Of a stretch of 6,111 bases of DNA, positions 4,887-6,111 are shown one piece after another. The translations under genes were made by a program, and so were the position numbers. Location of the stretch: NCBI GenBank assembly GCA_031259185.1, contig JAIRLV010000110.1, positions 1 through 6,111 of the forward strand. The letters run 5' to 3'. Under the pieces are notes generated by a model. That model searched no databases, was not told where the DNA came from, and saw only the letters and a list, made by a program, of their open reading frames with translations. The stretch comes from Elusimicrobiota bacterium. Lineage in GTDB: Bacteria; RUG730. Within the stretch, counting starts at the first letter, position 1. Each line of letters opens with the position of its first letter.

Positions 4887-6111
4887 TTAATTTTTTTTAT
4901 AAATTTTATTCAATATCCTATTTATTGCATCAATATAAGCCTTTAAACTTGCCTCTACAATATCTGTGGATTTACCTTTTCCAAAAGCATATATTTCTTT
5001 ATCTGCATATATACAAGAAAGTTTTACATCTACTTCTCCAATCGCATCAGTGTATCCCGAGATTGCTCTAATATTATATTGCTCTAATTTTATATGAAAA
5101 TCTAAATCCAATATCTTATCAAGCGCTTTATATAATGCGTCAACTGGACCATCGCCTGTACTTTCATTTTCCAAAATTTCCTCTTTATTATTAAAATTTT
5201 TTTTAGAAATTTTTAATTTTGCAATTGGAACTTTATCGCTAGAACTAATCACTTCAAAATATAAAACTTTTAGAAAAAGTTCTTCTAAATATTTTTCATT
5301 CATTATTTTATCTATTAAAAATTCTATGTCTTCGTCAAAGATTAATTTTTTTTTGTCAGCAAGATTTTTAAACTTTTTAAATAAAATGTCAATTTTTTCT
5401 TTATCAAGTTTATATCCCATCTTTTCAATTTTATCAGCAAAAGCATGCCGTCCAGAATGTTTGCCAAGGACAATATTTTCATTATCTATAAGCCCTATGG
5501 ATTCTGGAGTCATAATCTCGTATGTCAAAGGATTTGCCATAACTCCATGTTGATGAATTCCTGATTCATGGAGAAAAGCATTTTGCCCTACAATAGCTTT
5601 ATTTCTTTGGATCATAATTCCAGTTAGATTACTAACAATTTTTGAAATTTTAGAAATTTGAGTTGTTTCAATATCAGTTTTTAAATTTAATATAGCTTGA
5701 CGAGTTTTCAAAATCATAACAATTTCTTCTAATGCAGTATTTCCAGCGCGCTCGCCTAATCCATTTATTGTACATTCTATTTGCCTCGCTCCATTCATCA
5801 GAGCAAAAAGCGTATTGCTTACTCCAAGCCCCAAATCGTTATGACAATGGACGCTCACTAAAGCTTTATGAATATTAGGCACTCTCTCATATAAAGTTTT
5901 TATCAGAGCGCCAAATTCATGTGGCAAAGCGTATCCAACAGTATCTGGAATATTTATAACATCTGCGCCCTCTTTTATTGCGTTTTCAACGACTTTACAC
6001 AAAAAATCAATATCTGTCCTAAAAGCGTCTTCTGCAGAAAATTCAATTTCGGCTGGATATTTTTTGGCATATTTTATAGCATTTATAGCTTTTTTTAATG
6101 CTTCTTCTCTT
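4887..6111 (-). CDS. leuA: 2-isopropylmalate synthase LeuA (partial, N-terminus beyond the window)
   Basis: Condenses acetyl-CoA with 2-oxoisovalerate to 2-isopropylmalate, the first committed step of leucine synthesis, in the cytoplasm. The frame stays open to the right edge: before the TTG at 6000-6002 it reads EIEFSAEDAFRTDIDF, the conserved LeuA VEFSxEDAxRTD stretch, so that TTG is an internal Leu codon and not the start. About 407 residues are visible; comparison with E. coli LeuA suggests some 110-115 are missing, including the DTTLRDGEQ motif. Numbered from the first visible codon: NIPDTVGY at about 53-60, the metal-binding HCHND at 88-92, NGLGERAGN at 116-124, HESGIHQHG at 181-189 and GKHSGRHAF at 216-224. 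The C-terminal leucine-sensing domain is present, with GDGPVDALYKA (319-329), SGYTDAIGEVDV and GKGKSTDIVEASLKAY, so feedback inhibition by leucine is likely. Citramalate synthase is a related alternative, but HQHG and YEIMTPESIG favour LeuA. It appears to be transcribed with ftsX, 19 bp downstream. Confidence 0.95.
   Translation of the reverse strand, partial: REEALKKAINAIKYAKKYPAEIEFSAEDAFRTDIDFLCKVVENAIKEGADVINIPDTVGYALPHEFGALIKTLYERVPNIHKALVSVHCHNDLGLGVSNTLFALMNGARQIECTINGLGERAGNTALEEIVMILKTRQAILNLKTDIETTQISKISKIVSNLTGIMIQRNKAIVGQNAFLHESGIHQHGVMANPLTYEIMTPESIGLIDNENIVLGKHSGRHAFADKIEKMGYKLDKEKIDILFKKFKNLADKKKLIFDEDIEFLIDKIMNEKYLEELFLKVLYFEVISSSDKVPIAKLKISKKNFNNKEEILENESTGDGPVDALYKALDKILDLDFHIKLEQYNIRAISGYTDAIGEVDVKLSCIYADKEIYAFGKGKSTDIVEASLKAYIDAINRILNKIYKKN

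Noticed and set aside
5326-5553. Open frame of 75 codons on the plus strand
   Set aside because: Antisense to conserved LeuA motifs (HESGIHQHG, GKHSGRHAF); Ser/Phe-rich shadow of leuA.
4887-6002. LeuA starting at the TTG at 6000-6002 as a complete short protein
   Set aside because: The same frame continues upstream to the window edge and encodes the conserved LeuA segment EFSAEDAFRTD, so the gene is cut by the window and the TTG is internal.

Overview
This is a very AT-rich chromosomal fragment (long poly-A and poly-T tracts throughout, GC visibly well below one third). It carries five genes: one complete gene on the plus strand and a four-gene run on the minus strand. The standard bacterial code fits: TGA ends hisD, ftsX and the LytR_C gene where the families end, and Trp is TGG. 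FtsX plus an EnvC-like protein with a degenerate LytM domain and a signal peptide points to a bacterium with a peptidoglycan wall, probably diderm. Intact HisD and LeuA in so AT-rich a genome would suit a host-associated lineage that still makes amino acids, for example AT-rich Elusimicrobiota/Endomicrobia-like symbionts. That placement is a guess; the window has no taxonomic marker.

Layout. Positions 1-227 are mostly non-coding, possibly with the last codons of an upstream plus-strand gene, a hairpin followed by Ts, and a sigma70-like promoter. hisD (228-1418, +) is complete with all catalytic residues. hisD and the minus-strand run converge, with a 17-bp gap between stop codons.

The minus-strand run, in transcription order, is leuA (5' end beyond the right edge), ftsX, an envC-like gene, and a gene for a membrane-anchored protein with a C-terminal LytR_C domain. 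Spacing is 19 bp, then a 20-bp overlap, then a 1-bp TAATG overlap, so this is very probably one transcript with translational coupling.

How the genes work together. HisD does the last step of histidine synthesis and LeuA the first committed step of leucine synthesis. FtsX and the EnvC-like protein form the membrane and periplasmic arms of the system that activates peptidoglycan amidases at the septum. The EnvC-like protein has lost the zinc ligands of the LytM fold, as in true EnvC activators. The last gene encodes an envelope protein whose N-terminal half looks like a decayed LytR-CpsA-Psr (LCP) domain ahead of a well-kept LytR_C domain. Its coupling to ftsX-envC suggests a role in wall remodelling or division. 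No ftsE lies next to ftsX here. I saw no mobile elements, CRISPR arrays, or tRNA or rRNA genes.
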